NCBI RefSeq assembly: GCF_014863405.1 | Contig: NZ_JACZZA010000001.1 | Location: 868,001 to 932,000 of the forward strand | Origin: Dyella acidiphila | GTDB taxonomy: Bacteria; Pseudomonadota; Gammaproteobacteria; Xanthomonadales; Rhodanobacteraceae | DNA length: 64,000 nucleotides | Direction: 5' to 3' | Part shown: piece after piece, positions 26,345 to 34,473 of the stretch | How positions within the stretch are numbered: position 1 is the first letter of the stretch | How the letters are laid out: every line of letters begins with the position of its first letter | The notes under the pieces: generated by a model | The model's input: the letters and a program-made list of their open reading frames with translations, nothing else | Databases searched by the model: none | Told to the model about the DNA's origin: nothing | Position numbers and translations under genes: made by a program

Positions 26345-26791
26345 ATGAGTCCGAATCTGCAGGCCGAACTCGGTGCCACGCTGCGCACCGTCCTGGACGA
26401 GATGAGCGCGACCACCGCGCAACTCATCACCGTGCTGGACGAAGAACGCGAAGCGCTCACCAGCGCAGACGCCAGGGCGCTCAACCGCGCCGGCGAGGCC
26501 AAGCAGATGCTGATGCGTCGGCTCGAGCAGCTCGATGTGGAACGCCTGCACCTGTGCAGCACCTCCGCCGACGCTACCGCCCAGGCCGAACCCGCGTGGC
26601 GCGACGTACTCAAATCGCTGGCCACCTGCCGCGACAAAAACCAGCGCAACGGCGCGCTCGTCGGCCAGCGCCTGACGCAAGTACGCCGCGCGCTGTCCGT
26701 GCTTACCGGTGCGGACCAGCAAGTCGGTACCTACAGCCCCAGCGGAGCATTTCAGGGAACGCCCCGCTCGGTGCCGCTGGCGCAAGTTTGA
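26345..26791 (+). CDS. flgN: Flagellar export chaperone FlgN
   Basis: 148 residues, mostly helical with no membrane segment. It has the FlgN pattern (LRTVLDEMSATTAQLITVLDEEREALTSADARALNRAGEAKQ) and a C-terminal disordered tail. The family chaperones FlgK and FlgL to the export gate. Its position directly after flgM supports the call. Confidence 0.88.
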   Translation: MSPNLQAELGATLRTVLDEMSATTAQLITVLDEEREALTSADARALNRAGEAKQMLMRRLEQLDVERLHLCSTSADATAQAEPAWRDVLKSLATCRDKNQRNGALVGQRLTQVRRALSVLTGADQQVGTYSPSGAFQGTPRSVPLAQV

Positions 26792-26795
26792 TCAA

Positions 26796-26818
26796 CGTCA
26801 TCCCCGCGTGAGTCGGGC
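26796..26818. repeat. Half REP-like element after flgN
   Basis: CGTCATCCCCGCGTGAGTCGG resembles the left arm of the REP-like family; no right arm is present. Confidence 0.4.
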
Positions 26819-26866
26819 AGGGAGCCTGGTCACGGTAGTCGCTCCACCCCGCCCGGTATCGATATC

Positions 26867-28159
26867 ATGACGACCAGTACTGCCTCAGCGACCGCCCCCG
26901 CCACCCCGGGCAACGACGCTCCCAATTCGCTGAGTGACTTGCTGCTCCCGGTAGTGCGCAGTCCGATCCTCGATCAGGAAGAAGAACTGTTCGCCTACGA
27001 GCTGGTGTTCTACCGCCAGGGCGCGGGCACCGACGCCGACACCACCATGATCGGCGGCATCCTTTCCGGCATCACCGATGGCGCGATCACTCGCCTGGTC
27101 CGCGGCAACCGCGCCTTCATGCGCATGCCGCGCTCGCTGCTGCTGGAACAGACCGACGTGCTGGCGCATACGCCGCGCCTGGGCGTGATCGTCGATCCGT
27201 TCCAGGTGCGCGACGCCGCCGTAGTGCAGCGCCTGCAGCAGCTGGCGCTGCGCAACTGCCCGCTGATGCTCGACCTCGGCAGCCTCGATCCGGCGGCCAG
27301 CCAGCCGCATGGCGCGCTGGAACCGCTGCTGCGCCTGGCGCGCTACGTGCGCATCAATGCCAAGGCGCTCGACCCGGACACGCTCGCCATCCGCTGCAAG
27401 CAATTGTTCCAGCGCGGCCTGGGCGTTATCGCCGGCAACGTCGACGACCATGTCACCTACGGCCATTGCAAGGATCTGCCGTTCCAGGCGATCCAGGGCC
27501 GCTACCTGCTGGTGCCGCAACAGATCGAAGTGCCGGTGCTCACGCCCAACCGCCTGAGCCTGCTGCGCCTGATGAGCGCGCTGCAGGAAAACAATGCAGG
27601 CCCGGTGGAACTGGGCGAAATCATCCGCGACGACGCCGTGCTCAGCTACAAGCTGCTCGGCTGCGTGAACTCTGCGTACTTCGCCTTGCCGCGCCAGCTG
27701 AAATCGATCCAGCAGGCGGCGATCTTCTTCGGCGTGGCGCGCATGCGCAACTGGATCAACACCATGTCGCTGAGCAGCATGGACGATCGCCCGCCGGAAC
27801 TGCTGCGCGCCGCACTGATCCGCGCGCACATGTGCGAAAAACTCGCCCAGGGCATGTCCACCGAACAACAGGACATGGCCTTCATGGCCGGCCTGCTCTC
27901 GCTGCTCGACACGCTGCTGTGCGCGCCGATGGAATTCGTGCTCAGCCATCTGCCGCTGGCACCGGAAATCCGCGAAGCGCTGGTGGAAGAACGCGGTCCG
28001 TTCGCACCACTGCTGGGACAGATCTACGCCTGGGAAACCGGCGACCTGCAAACCGCGCAGATCCAGCCGCAGAACATCCGCAAGATGGCCGGCGCGTATT
28101 ACGCGGCCACGCAGTGGGCGGACCAGGTGTATTCGTTCGCAGAACAGCGGCCCAATTAA
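26867..28159 (+). CDS. Degenerate EAL plus HDOD signalling protein
   Basis: 430 residues, soluble. The N-terminal ~200 residues resemble an EAL phosphodiesterase fold of the YuxH class (RSPILDQEEELFAYELVFY), but the catalytic EAL/ELL residues and downstream metal ligands are not preserved, so cyclic-di-GMP hydrolysis is unlikely. The C-terminal ~200 residues are an HDOD domain (LSLLRLMSALQENNAGPVELGEIIRDDAVLSYKLLGCVNSAYF). Proteins of this architecture act in motility and stress signalling. It follows flgMN on the same strand after a 75-base gap and converges with a stand-alone HDOD gene. Confidence 0.82.
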   Translation: MTTSTASATAPATPGNDAPNSLSDLLLPVVRSPILDQEEELFAYELVFYRQGAGTDADTTMIGGILSGITDGAITRLVRGNRAFMRMPRSLLLEQTDVLAHTPRLGVIVDPFQVRDAAVVQRLQQLALRNCPLMLDLGSLDPAASQPHGALEPLLRLARYVRINAKALDPDTLAIRCKQLFQRGLGVIAGNVDDHVTYGHCKDLPFQAIQGRYLLVPQQIEVPVLTPNRLSLLRLMSALQENNAGPVELGEIIRDDAVLSYKLLGCVNSAYFALPRQLKSIQQAAIFFGVARMRNWINTMSLSSMDDRPPELLRAALIRAHMCEKLAQGMSTEQQDMAFMAGLLSLLDTLLCAPMEFVLSHLPLAPEIREALVEERGPFAPLLGQIYAWETGDLQTAQIQPQNIRKMAGAYYAATQWADQVYSFAEQRPN

Positions 28160-28180
28160 ACCCGCCACACACCGATGACA

Positions 28181-28288
28181 TAGGTTGGGTTAGCGAAGCG
28201 TAACCCAACAATGCCGCCATCTTTCGGCACAACGGCACGCTATCTCGATGCGGATATTTGTTGGGTTACGCTGCGCCAACCCAACCTA
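28181..28288. repeat. TAGGTTGGGTTA-family inverted repeat
   Basis: Arms TAGGTTGGGTTAGCGAAGCG and the reverse complement (GGGTTACGCTGCGCCAACCC then AACCTA) enclose about 45 bases. It lies between convergent signalling genes; the rest of the 237-base gap (to 28396) shows nothing further. Confidence 0.8.
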
Positions 28289-28396
28289 CAGTCGCGTCAG
28301 CCGCAGATATCAGCACGTATGCGTTGGCGCGGCAGCAACCGAATCAAGACCGCCGCACCCAGGCGACGCACCGTTGCGCGGCGAAACGCCGTATTG

Positions 28397-29440
28397 TCAG
28401 CCGACATACCCTTCATTCTGCCGAAACACCCGCCGCAACTCCTGCTGCGCGCGCTCCACCAGCACATCCGGCAGGCGATCCGGGCGATTCTGCGCCGGCA
28501 GCGTCGACCGGTCGATTACATGGTTCTCCGCCAGCATCTGGATCATCGACAGATGATCGGCCGCCAACAGCGCATTGCCCAGCTCCGTCACCGGCGCCCT
28601 GGAACGCGCTTCCAATCGCTCGCGCAAGGCTTCGATCACGTTCGGCGGCAATTCCCAATGCCGCGCCGCGCGCAGCGTGAGATGGTTGGCCATGCTCATA
28701 AAGCTGATCAGAAAGCTGCGACTGAATACGCCCAGCGTCGGCGGCGCTTCCTGGTCGAACACGCGCACCATCGCGCCTACACCGGCATTGCAGACCACCC
28801 CGGCCAGATAGGCTTCGAACGGATCGCCGTGGCCTTTGGCCAGGTACATGCTGGCATGCGCACAGCGTTCGGCGTGGTCCCACAAGCGCTGCCCGGCAGC
28901 ATGGCCAAGCATGCCCGCGCTGGCCTGCAGAATCGGTTTCATCACGTGCTGGGTCACCATCTGGCGCAGGCCATCGTGACCCAGCAGCACCACTGCGTGC
29001 TGCAGGCTGCTGATGGCGCGTGCGGTGCGGTAGTGCGCGCTGCGGCTCACCCGCATCACCTCGCCCACCAGCACCGGATCGCGGCTGATCAGCTTGGCCA
29101 CCTTGGTGCCGTCGGCGCTTTCGCTTTTCAGCAGGCGCAGCAATTGCGGCAGCACTTCGGGCAGGCGCGGCAGACTGCTGATATCGAAACGGTCGCCACC
29201 GCACAGTTCATCCAGCCGCTTGAGCATCACCTGCTCGGGCGGACGCAGCTCCTGGGTTTCGGAACCGGGCATGCCCAGCACCAGGCGGTAGAACCAATCC
29301 TGCACGTCGGCACTGCTGAGCGCGGGCACCGGCTGCGCCGGCTCCTCCGCGGTTTCATTCGGCCACGGCAACACGACGCCGAAGCGCGGCCGTTCTTTCG
29401 GCTCTTCGCGCGTAAACCAGCGTTTCCAGAATTGGCCCAT
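28397..29440 (-). CDS. HDOD domain protein
   Basis: 347 residues, soluble. The first ~110 residues are an unrecognised Pro/charged region (FWKRWFTREEPKERPRFGVV). Residues ~115-330 form an HDOD domain (LPEVLPQLLRLLKSESADGTKVAKLISRDPVLVGEVMRVSRSAHY). HDOD proteins relay signals without a known enzymatic activity. The ATG at 29440 is preceded by GAGGGG. It converges with the EAL-HDOD gene. Confidence 0.8.
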   Translation of the reverse strand: MGQFWKRWFTREEPKERPRFGVVLPWPNETAEEPAQPVPALSSADVQDWFYRLVLGMPGSETQELRPPEQVMLKRLDELCGGDRFDISSLPRLPEVLPQLLRLLKSESADGTKVAKLISRDPVLVGEVMRVSRSAHYRTARAISSLQHAVVLLGHDGLRQMVTQHVMKPILQASAGMLGHAAGQRLWDHAERCAHASMYLAKGHGDPFEAYLAGVVCNAGVGAMVRVFDQEAPPTLGVFSRSFLISFMSMANHLTLRAARHWELPPNVIEALRERLEARSRAPVTELGNALLAADHLSMIQMLAENHVIDRSTLPAQNRPDRLPDVLVERAQQELRRVFRQNEGYVG

Positions 29441-29694
29441 ATCCCCTCACGTACAAGACATTGCGGAACGGCTCTGCATTGCCGGTTGTATCGGCCGCAA
29501 CCGCCCGGACTTGATCCTGAAACGGCAAAAAAGCGCATTTTCTTGCCCTGAACTCCACGCAAACCGCCGTCGCTCGACATCCCGCACGGCACTTTCGCCG
29601 GATCGCCGATGCCCTAAGCTTCGCGCCCTGCGTCGCTCTCCGTGACGCAGCACCCCGATAAGAAATTACGAAAACAAGATGCATGGAGCGTTTC

Positions 29695-30303
29695 ATGAAA
29701 AAGCTACTGTTTGTGACTGCCGCAGCCTTCACCGCGTTTGCCGCTGCCGGCATCGCCGCCGCCGATCCGGTGGTCGGCAGCAATGTGGATACCAACCAGC
29801 TGGATAACTTCTTCGCGGCCGGCAACCTCGGCCAGACCCAATACCGCACCGACATCACCCATCCGCACAGCGTGTTCCAGAACGTGCGTTTCGGCTGGCG
29901 CTGGAACGGCATCGTCGGCGCGGAAGTCGGCTACGCCTATCTGGGGCGCCGCAAGAGCACCGGCCCGTTCTCCGAAACCTCGGTCAATGCGCGCGCAGCC
30001 ACCTTGGGCCTTAACGCCAAATACAACGTCTACGACGGCTTCTTCGTCACCGCGCACGGCGGCTACCTGCGCTCGCAGCGCACCGATACCGTCACCAATT
30101 ACCTCACCGACGGCAGCAGCGATCACCGTAGCTGGAATAACGGTTTGTACGGCGGCCTGGGCCTGGGCTACGACGTCACGCACAACGTGAGCCTGGCGCT
30201 GAACTACGACAACTATCGCCTGCAGTACAACCACCCCGACGATCGCTTTCGCGACAAGGTGAATGTGGCTGCGTATTCGGCGTCGATTGAATATCGCTTC
30301 TGA
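29695..30303 (+). CDS. Outer-membrane beta-barrel protein, OmpA-like/OmpW-like porin family
   Basis: 202 residues from the ATG at 29695 (GGAG upstream). The signal peptide is KKLLFVTAAAFTAFAAAGIA followed by ADP. The mature part has alternating amphipathic strands (VRFGWRWNGIVGAEVGYAYLG, KYNVYDGFFVTAHGGYL, YGGLGLGYDVTHNVSLALNYDNYRL) and ends with Phe (IEYRF), the C-terminal signature of outer-membrane barrels. It is an eight-strand barrel by length. A strong terminator follows. Confidence 0.78.
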   Translation: MKKLLFVTAAAFTAFAAAGIAAADPVVGSNVDTNQLDNFFAAGNLGQTQYRTDITHPHSVFQNVRFGWRWNGIVGAEVGYAYLGRRKSTGPFSETSVNARAATLGLNAKYNVYDGFFVTAHGGYLRSQRTDTVTNYLTDGSSDHRSWNNGLYGGLGLGYDVTHNVSLALNYDNYRLQYNHPDDRFRDKVNVAAYSASIEYRF

Positions 30304-30320
30304 ATTGGCGCGCTGTTGAG

Positions 30321-30353
30321 AAAAAAAGGCCGCCCCAAGGGCGGCCTTTTTTT
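30321..30353. terminator. Strong bidirectional intrinsic terminator
   Basis: A-run, GGCCGCCC / GGGCGGCC stem with a 3-nt loop, then a run of 7 T. It works in both directions between the convergent barrel-protein and peptidase genes. Confidence 0.9.
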
Positions 30354-30381
30354 CGGGAAGAAATGTTGCCACTCCCCTCAC

Positions 30382-30458
30382 CGTCATCCCGGCGCAAGCC
30401 GGGACCCAGTGTCTTTCCGCATCGAAGTCACCAGGTCCCGGCTTGCGCCGGGATGACG
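30382..30458. repeat. REP-like palindromic element
   Basis: A full copy: CGTCATCCCGGCGCAAGCCG arm and its reverse complement GCTTGCGCCGGGATGACG. It sits between a terminator and the end of the M61 peptidase gene. Confidence 0.85.
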
Positions 30459-30471
30459 GACTTGCATGCAC

Positions 30472-32403
30472 TTACTTACGCGGCGCCACGATCGCACCAA
30501 TCAGATCCTTGCCATCCGCACGCACCAGATGCGGATAACGCAAGCCACCGTGGTAATCGACCTTCACCGTGTTGTACAGATCCACATTCTTCACCAGCAA
30601 CTCGATCGGCGCCGAAGAATTCTTGGCGCTGACGATCGCATCCTTCAGCGCATCGACCGAGAAATCACGGCCATTCACCGCCACGATGGTCAAGCCCGGC
30701 ACCAGCCCGGCCTGGAAGGAAGGACCGTTCCACTGCACATCGCCGATGCGGCCGCTCTGGTTCACCACCAGGCCCATCGAGTAGGCGAAGTTGCCGCCGT
30801 GGCGCAGGCTTTCGCCGGCCTTTTCCTCGCCATTGGGCTTGTCGTCGTAGACCAGCTTCCAGCCGCCCTGCTCGATGCCGTGCTCGGGCAATTCGTTGCC
30901 GGTGTAATCCAGGCGATCGCGCAGGAACTTGGCCCAGTCGAACGGCTGCACCTGGTTGAGCGTGCTCACTACATCATCGAAGTTGTAGGTCTTGGTGACG
31001 TAGCTGCCGTTCTCCATGCCGTAGAAGGCATGCGCAAAATCGTCCAGCGAATGCTTGCCACCGCTGAGCTCGCGGATCTTGGTATCCACGTCCAGCCACA
31101 GCAGCTGGCCTTCCGGATAGAAATCGGTATCGCGGATAAAGTTGATCCAGCTTTCCGAACCGTAATAGGTCAGCGGCGCCGCATCGGCGGTGTCCTGCAG
31201 CGAGCGCCAGCTACGGCCGGTGCGATAGCTCATCTGCGCGGCGATATTGGCGATCGAATCGCGGTATTGATCCGGCGTCCACAGACCCGCGCGGGCGGTG
31301 AGCACGCCGCACCAGTAATCGGTAAGGCCTTCGTACACCCACAGCAGGTCGTCCTGCATCGGGATGTTGAAGTTCGGCGTCCACAGGTCGGCCGGACGAC
31401 GGAATTTGCCGTTCCACGAGTGCACGAATTCGTGCGGCATCAGGCTGGCCGCCACCAGATGCATATCGTCATCGGTGAAGAAATCGGCCGGCAGGCGATC
31501 GTCGCTGGACTGGTGATGCTCCAGGCCGAAATGGCCGGTATGGTCGGACAGGGTCAGCAGAAAGTCGTAATGGCTGTAATGATGCGCACCAAACAGCAGG
31601 TTGGTCTGCGCCACCACGTTGCGCTGCTGCTCCAGCTGCTTGTCGGTCAGCTTCACCGCCTTGGCCGTGTCGCCCACCACGTTCAGATGCACCGGCACCG
31701 CGGCGCCCGGCGCCAGGTCCACGCGGTTGAAGTTGGCGCCGGCAATCAGCGGCGAATCGACGAAATTATTGAAGCTCAGCGGCTTGAAATGGATGGTGTT
31801 GCCGGACTGGTTGTCCACTTCCAGCGCACTGCCGAACTTCCAGCCCTGCGGCAGCTGCACAGTCGGCTGGATCTGGATCTGGCGGGTGTAATAGCCAGCC
31901 GGATAGAAGGCCACCTGGTTGAACTCCATGTCCACCAGGTCCGGCGTGGCCGAGGCGCTGGCGCCGAAGTTGCTGCCCTCGCCATCACCCGGCGAGAGGA
32001 AGTCGAAATCGAGATCGAGCTGGGTGGTGCCCTCCGGCACGTCCAGATGCAGCGCGAACATATCGCGCAGGTCGCGCCGCCACGGCAGCTGCTTGCCGTT
32101 GGCGCGGATGACCAGGCCCGACACATTCTCCACCGGACCGGACGGCGCATGTTCGCCCGGAATCCACTTCGGATAGAACAGCGTCATCGCGCCCGGCTTC
32201 ACCGGAATGGTTTCGTGCGAGCGGAAAATACGCTTGCCCGCATCGGTGAGATCCACATTGACCGTGAGCATTCCTGCATACGGCTGATCGACGGGCGCCG
32301 CGGCATCGGCGGCTTCGGACTGTGCGGCCACACTGGCCGACAGGGAACAGGCCGCGAACACGGCGGCGGCGATCAGGCTAAAACGCAGGGTGTGGAATTT
32401 CAC
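30472..32403 (-). CDS. M61-family metallopeptidase (glycyl-aminopeptidase type) with PDZ domain
   Basis: 643 residues from a GTG start at 32403, chosen because GGAG lies 7 bases upstream and the signal peptide follows at once (KFHTLRFSLIAAAVFAACSL...SVAAQ). It has an N-terminal beta domain, then the zinc site HEFVH at residues 324-328 (HEFVHSWNGK), then WVYEGLTDYW with the third ligand Glu. A C-terminal PDZ domain (GLVVNQSGRIGDVQWNGPSFQAGLVPGLTIVAVNG) completes the usual M61 layout. It is periplasmic. Known M61 members release N-terminal Gly or Ala; the substrate here is not known. Confidence 0.85.
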   Translation of the reverse strand: MKFHTLRFSLIAAAVFAACSLSASVAAQSEAADAAAPVDQPYAGMLTVNVDLTDAGKRIFRSHETIPVKPGAMTLFYPKWIPGEHAPSGPVENVSGLVIRANGKQLPWRRDLRDMFALHLDVPEGTTQLDLDFDFLSPGDGEGSNFGASASATPDLVDMEFNQVAFYPAGYYTRQIQIQPTVQLPQGWKFGSALEVDNQSGNTIHFKPLSFNNFVDSPLIAGANFNRVDLAPGAAVPVHLNVVGDTAKAVKLTDKQLEQQRNVVAQTNLLFGAHHYSHYDFLLTLSDHTGHFGLEHHQSSDDRLPADFFTDDDMHLVAASLMPHEFVHSWNGKFRRPADLWTPNFNIPMQDDLLWVYEGLTDYWCGVLTARAGLWTPDQYRDSIANIAAQMSYRTGRSWRSLQDTADAAPLTYYGSESWINFIRDTDFYPEGQLLWLDVDTKIRELSGGKHSLDDFAHAFYGMENGSYVTKTYNFDDVVSTLNQVQPFDWAKFLRDRLDYTGNELPEHGIEQGGWKLVYDDKPNGEEKAGESLRHGGNFAYSMGLVVNQSGRIGDVQWNGPSFQAGLVPGLTIVAVNGRDFSVDALKDAIVSAKNSSAPIELLVKNVDLYNTVKVDYHGGLRYPHLVRADGKDLIGAIVAPRK

Positions 32404-32737
32404 GGACGACTCCAGGCAGGCGCAGCCCGCGCGGACATCCGCGAGGACGGCAAGGTGATGACGCACGCCAGTAAAGGCGTTGGCCCATGCATGTTGAGCC
32501 AAGGCCCACATGCCCTACCCCTGCCAGAGGTCATATCGATACTTGGGTGTGCAGCGCGGTTTGGAATGAAACCACGCTGCGCCCCCTCTGCCCTGCGGGG
32601 AGAGGTTTGGGGTGAGGGGCCACGGCTTGCCCGAAACCCCGTAAGTACGCGGAGCGCTCTTGCTCCGCATCAACCACCGTCCCCGCAAGGTTGCCCCCTC
32701 ACCCCAGCCCTCTCCCCGCAGGGCAGAGGGAGCAGAG
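32404..32737. repeat. CTCCCC/GGGGAG-family repeat pair in a 334-base gap
   Basis: Arms at about 32580-32620 (CCTCTGCCCTGCGGGGAGAGG, GGTGAGGGGC) and 32695-32733 (CCCCTCACCCCAGCCCTCTC, CCCGCAGGGCAGAGGG). Between them is a short hairpin (GCGGAGCG...TGCTCCGC). The remaining part (32404-32575) is the probable promoter region of the peptidase gene; no clear motif was seen. Confidence 0.7.
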
Positions 32738-34276
32738 CTACTGCTCCAGCTTGCTATGCCGCATGCCGTAGCCGAAATACACCAGGCAGCCCAGCGCCAT
32801 CCAGATGATGAAGCGCTCGAAGGTGATCCACGGCAGGCCGCCGATCAGGTGCCAGCCGCCCGCATCCGTCATCGGCACGCCGAAGATCAGCAGCAGCGAG
32901 AACAGCACGCCCAGCGGCGCCACCACCGCCAGCGCCGGTGCGCGGAAACTGCGCGCCACCTGCGGCTTGCGCACGCGCAGCACCAGTACCGCCGTGCAGA
33001 TGATGATGAAGGCGCTGAGCGTGCCGATATTCACCAGCTCGGCCACTTCGCCGATCGGCAGCAGACCGGCCACCAGCGCGGTAAACACGCCCAGGATCAC
33101 CGTCGGCCGTGCCGGCGTGCCGAAGCGCGGATGGATATGCGCAAACCACGCCGGCAGCAGGCCATCGCGCGCCAGCGCAAACCAGATGCGCGCCGCGCCC
33201 AGCATGAAGGCGAACAGCACGCTGGTCACGCCGATCACTGCGGCCGCGGCAATCGTCACGCTCAGCCAATGCAGGCCGATCGATTCGAACGCGTCGGACA
33301 CCGAAGCGTCGCCGCCCAGGTGGCTGTAGTGGGTAATGCCGGTCAGCACCAGCGACACCGCGATATACAGCACCATCGCCACTGCCAGCGACAACAGCAC
33401 CGCGCGCGGCAGGTCGCGCTGCGGATGCTTGGCTTCCTCGGCCGCGGTGGTCAGCGTGTCGTAGCCGAACACCGCAAAGAACACCACGCTGGCGCCGGTG
33501 AGCACGCCGGCCCAGCCAAAATGCCCCACGCCCTGCGCGTCGAGCGCGCGTGGCGGAATAAACGGCGTCCAGTTCGCCGTATTTACGTAGAACGCGCCCA
33601 CGCCCACCACCAGCAGCACGCCGATCACCTTGATCGTCACTACCACCGTATTGAAGCGTGCGCCCCATTCGGTGCGGATCGTCAGCAGCGCCGCCACCAG
33701 CAGCGATACCGCCGCGGCGATCACATTGAAGCGATGCCCGTCGCTGGGGCCGGCAATCGCCTGCGTGCCATGCACGCCGAACAGCTGCTGCAGGTAATAC
33801 TCCATGGTCTGCGCGCTCATGCTCTGCTGCGCCCACTCCGGCAGATGCACGCCGGCCGAACCGAGCAGCACCTGCACGTAGCCGGACCAGCCGATCGCCA
33901 CCACCGCCACCACCAGTGCGTATTCCAGCAGCAAATCCCAGCCGATGATCCAGGCCACGAACTCGCCCAGCACGGCATAGCCATAGGTATAGGCGCTGCC
34001 GGTGACCGGAATCAGCCCGGCGAATTCCGCGTAGCACAGCGCCGCGCAGGCGCTGCCGAAGCCGGCGATGATGAAGCTGAGCGCCACCGCCGGGCCGGCA
34101 TTCATCGCCGCCTGCTGCCCGGCCAGCACGAAAATGCCCACGCCGATGATGCCGCCGATACCGATCGCGGTGAGCTGCCACAAACCGAGCACGCGCCGGA
34201 AATCGCCGCGCCGGCCCGCTTCCGCCTGCAACAGCTCGACGGATTTGTGGCGCAGCATCCTGCTCAGAAAACTCAT
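32738..34276 (-). CDS. APC-family amino acid permease
   Basis: 512 residues with about 12-14 hydrophobic helices. The N-terminal RVLGLWQLTAIGIGGIIGVGIFVLAG is the APC helix-1 signature. LIPVTGSAYTYGYAVLGEFVAWIIGWDLLLEYAL and the C-terminal extra helices resemble the cationic amino acid transporter (CAT/YfnA-like) subgroup. The start is the ATG at 34276, giving the usual basic cytoplasmic N-terminus (SFLSRMLRHKSVELLQAE). Substrate not assigned. It is divergent from the TonB receptor gene, with 197 bases between the starts. Confidence 0.88.
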   Translation of the reverse strand: MSFLSRMLRHKSVELLQAEAGRRGDFRRVLGLWQLTAIGIGGIIGVGIFVLAGQQAAMNAGPAVALSFIIAGFGSACAALCYAEFAGLIPVTGSAYTYGYAVLGEFVAWIIGWDLLLEYALVVAVVAIGWSGYVQVLLGSAGVHLPEWAQQSMSAQTMEYYLQQLFGVHGTQAIAGPSDGHRFNVIAAAVSLLVAALLTIRTEWGARFNTVVVTIKVIGVLLVVGVGAFYVNTANWTPFIPPRALDAQGVGHFGWAGVLTGASVVFFAVFGYDTLTTAAEEAKHPQRDLPRAVLLSLAVAMVLYIAVSLVLTGITHYSHLGGDASVSDAFESIGLHWLSVTIAAAAVIGVTSVLFAFMLGAARIWFALARDGLLPAWFAHIHPRFGTPARPTVILGVFTALVAGLLPIGEVAELVNIGTLSAFIIICTAVLVLRVRKPQVARSFRAPALAVVAPLGVLFSLLLIFGVPMTDAGGWHLIGGLPWITFERFIIWMALGCLVYFGYGMRHSKLEQ

Positions 34277-34473
34277 GGGCTCACTCCGCAAAGGCAAAGC
34301 GCGGATGATAGCGAAAGCGCGGCGCCAGTTCGGTAGGACGAACGCGCGAGCGATGTTGCATCGCAGCTATACAGCGCCGTGCCATCAACGTAAACATACC
34401 GGCGCGTATCCATGGCGCCGTCACGATGGGGATCGCGGCGGACGCAAGCTGGCCAAGTAACGGGGAACCCAAC

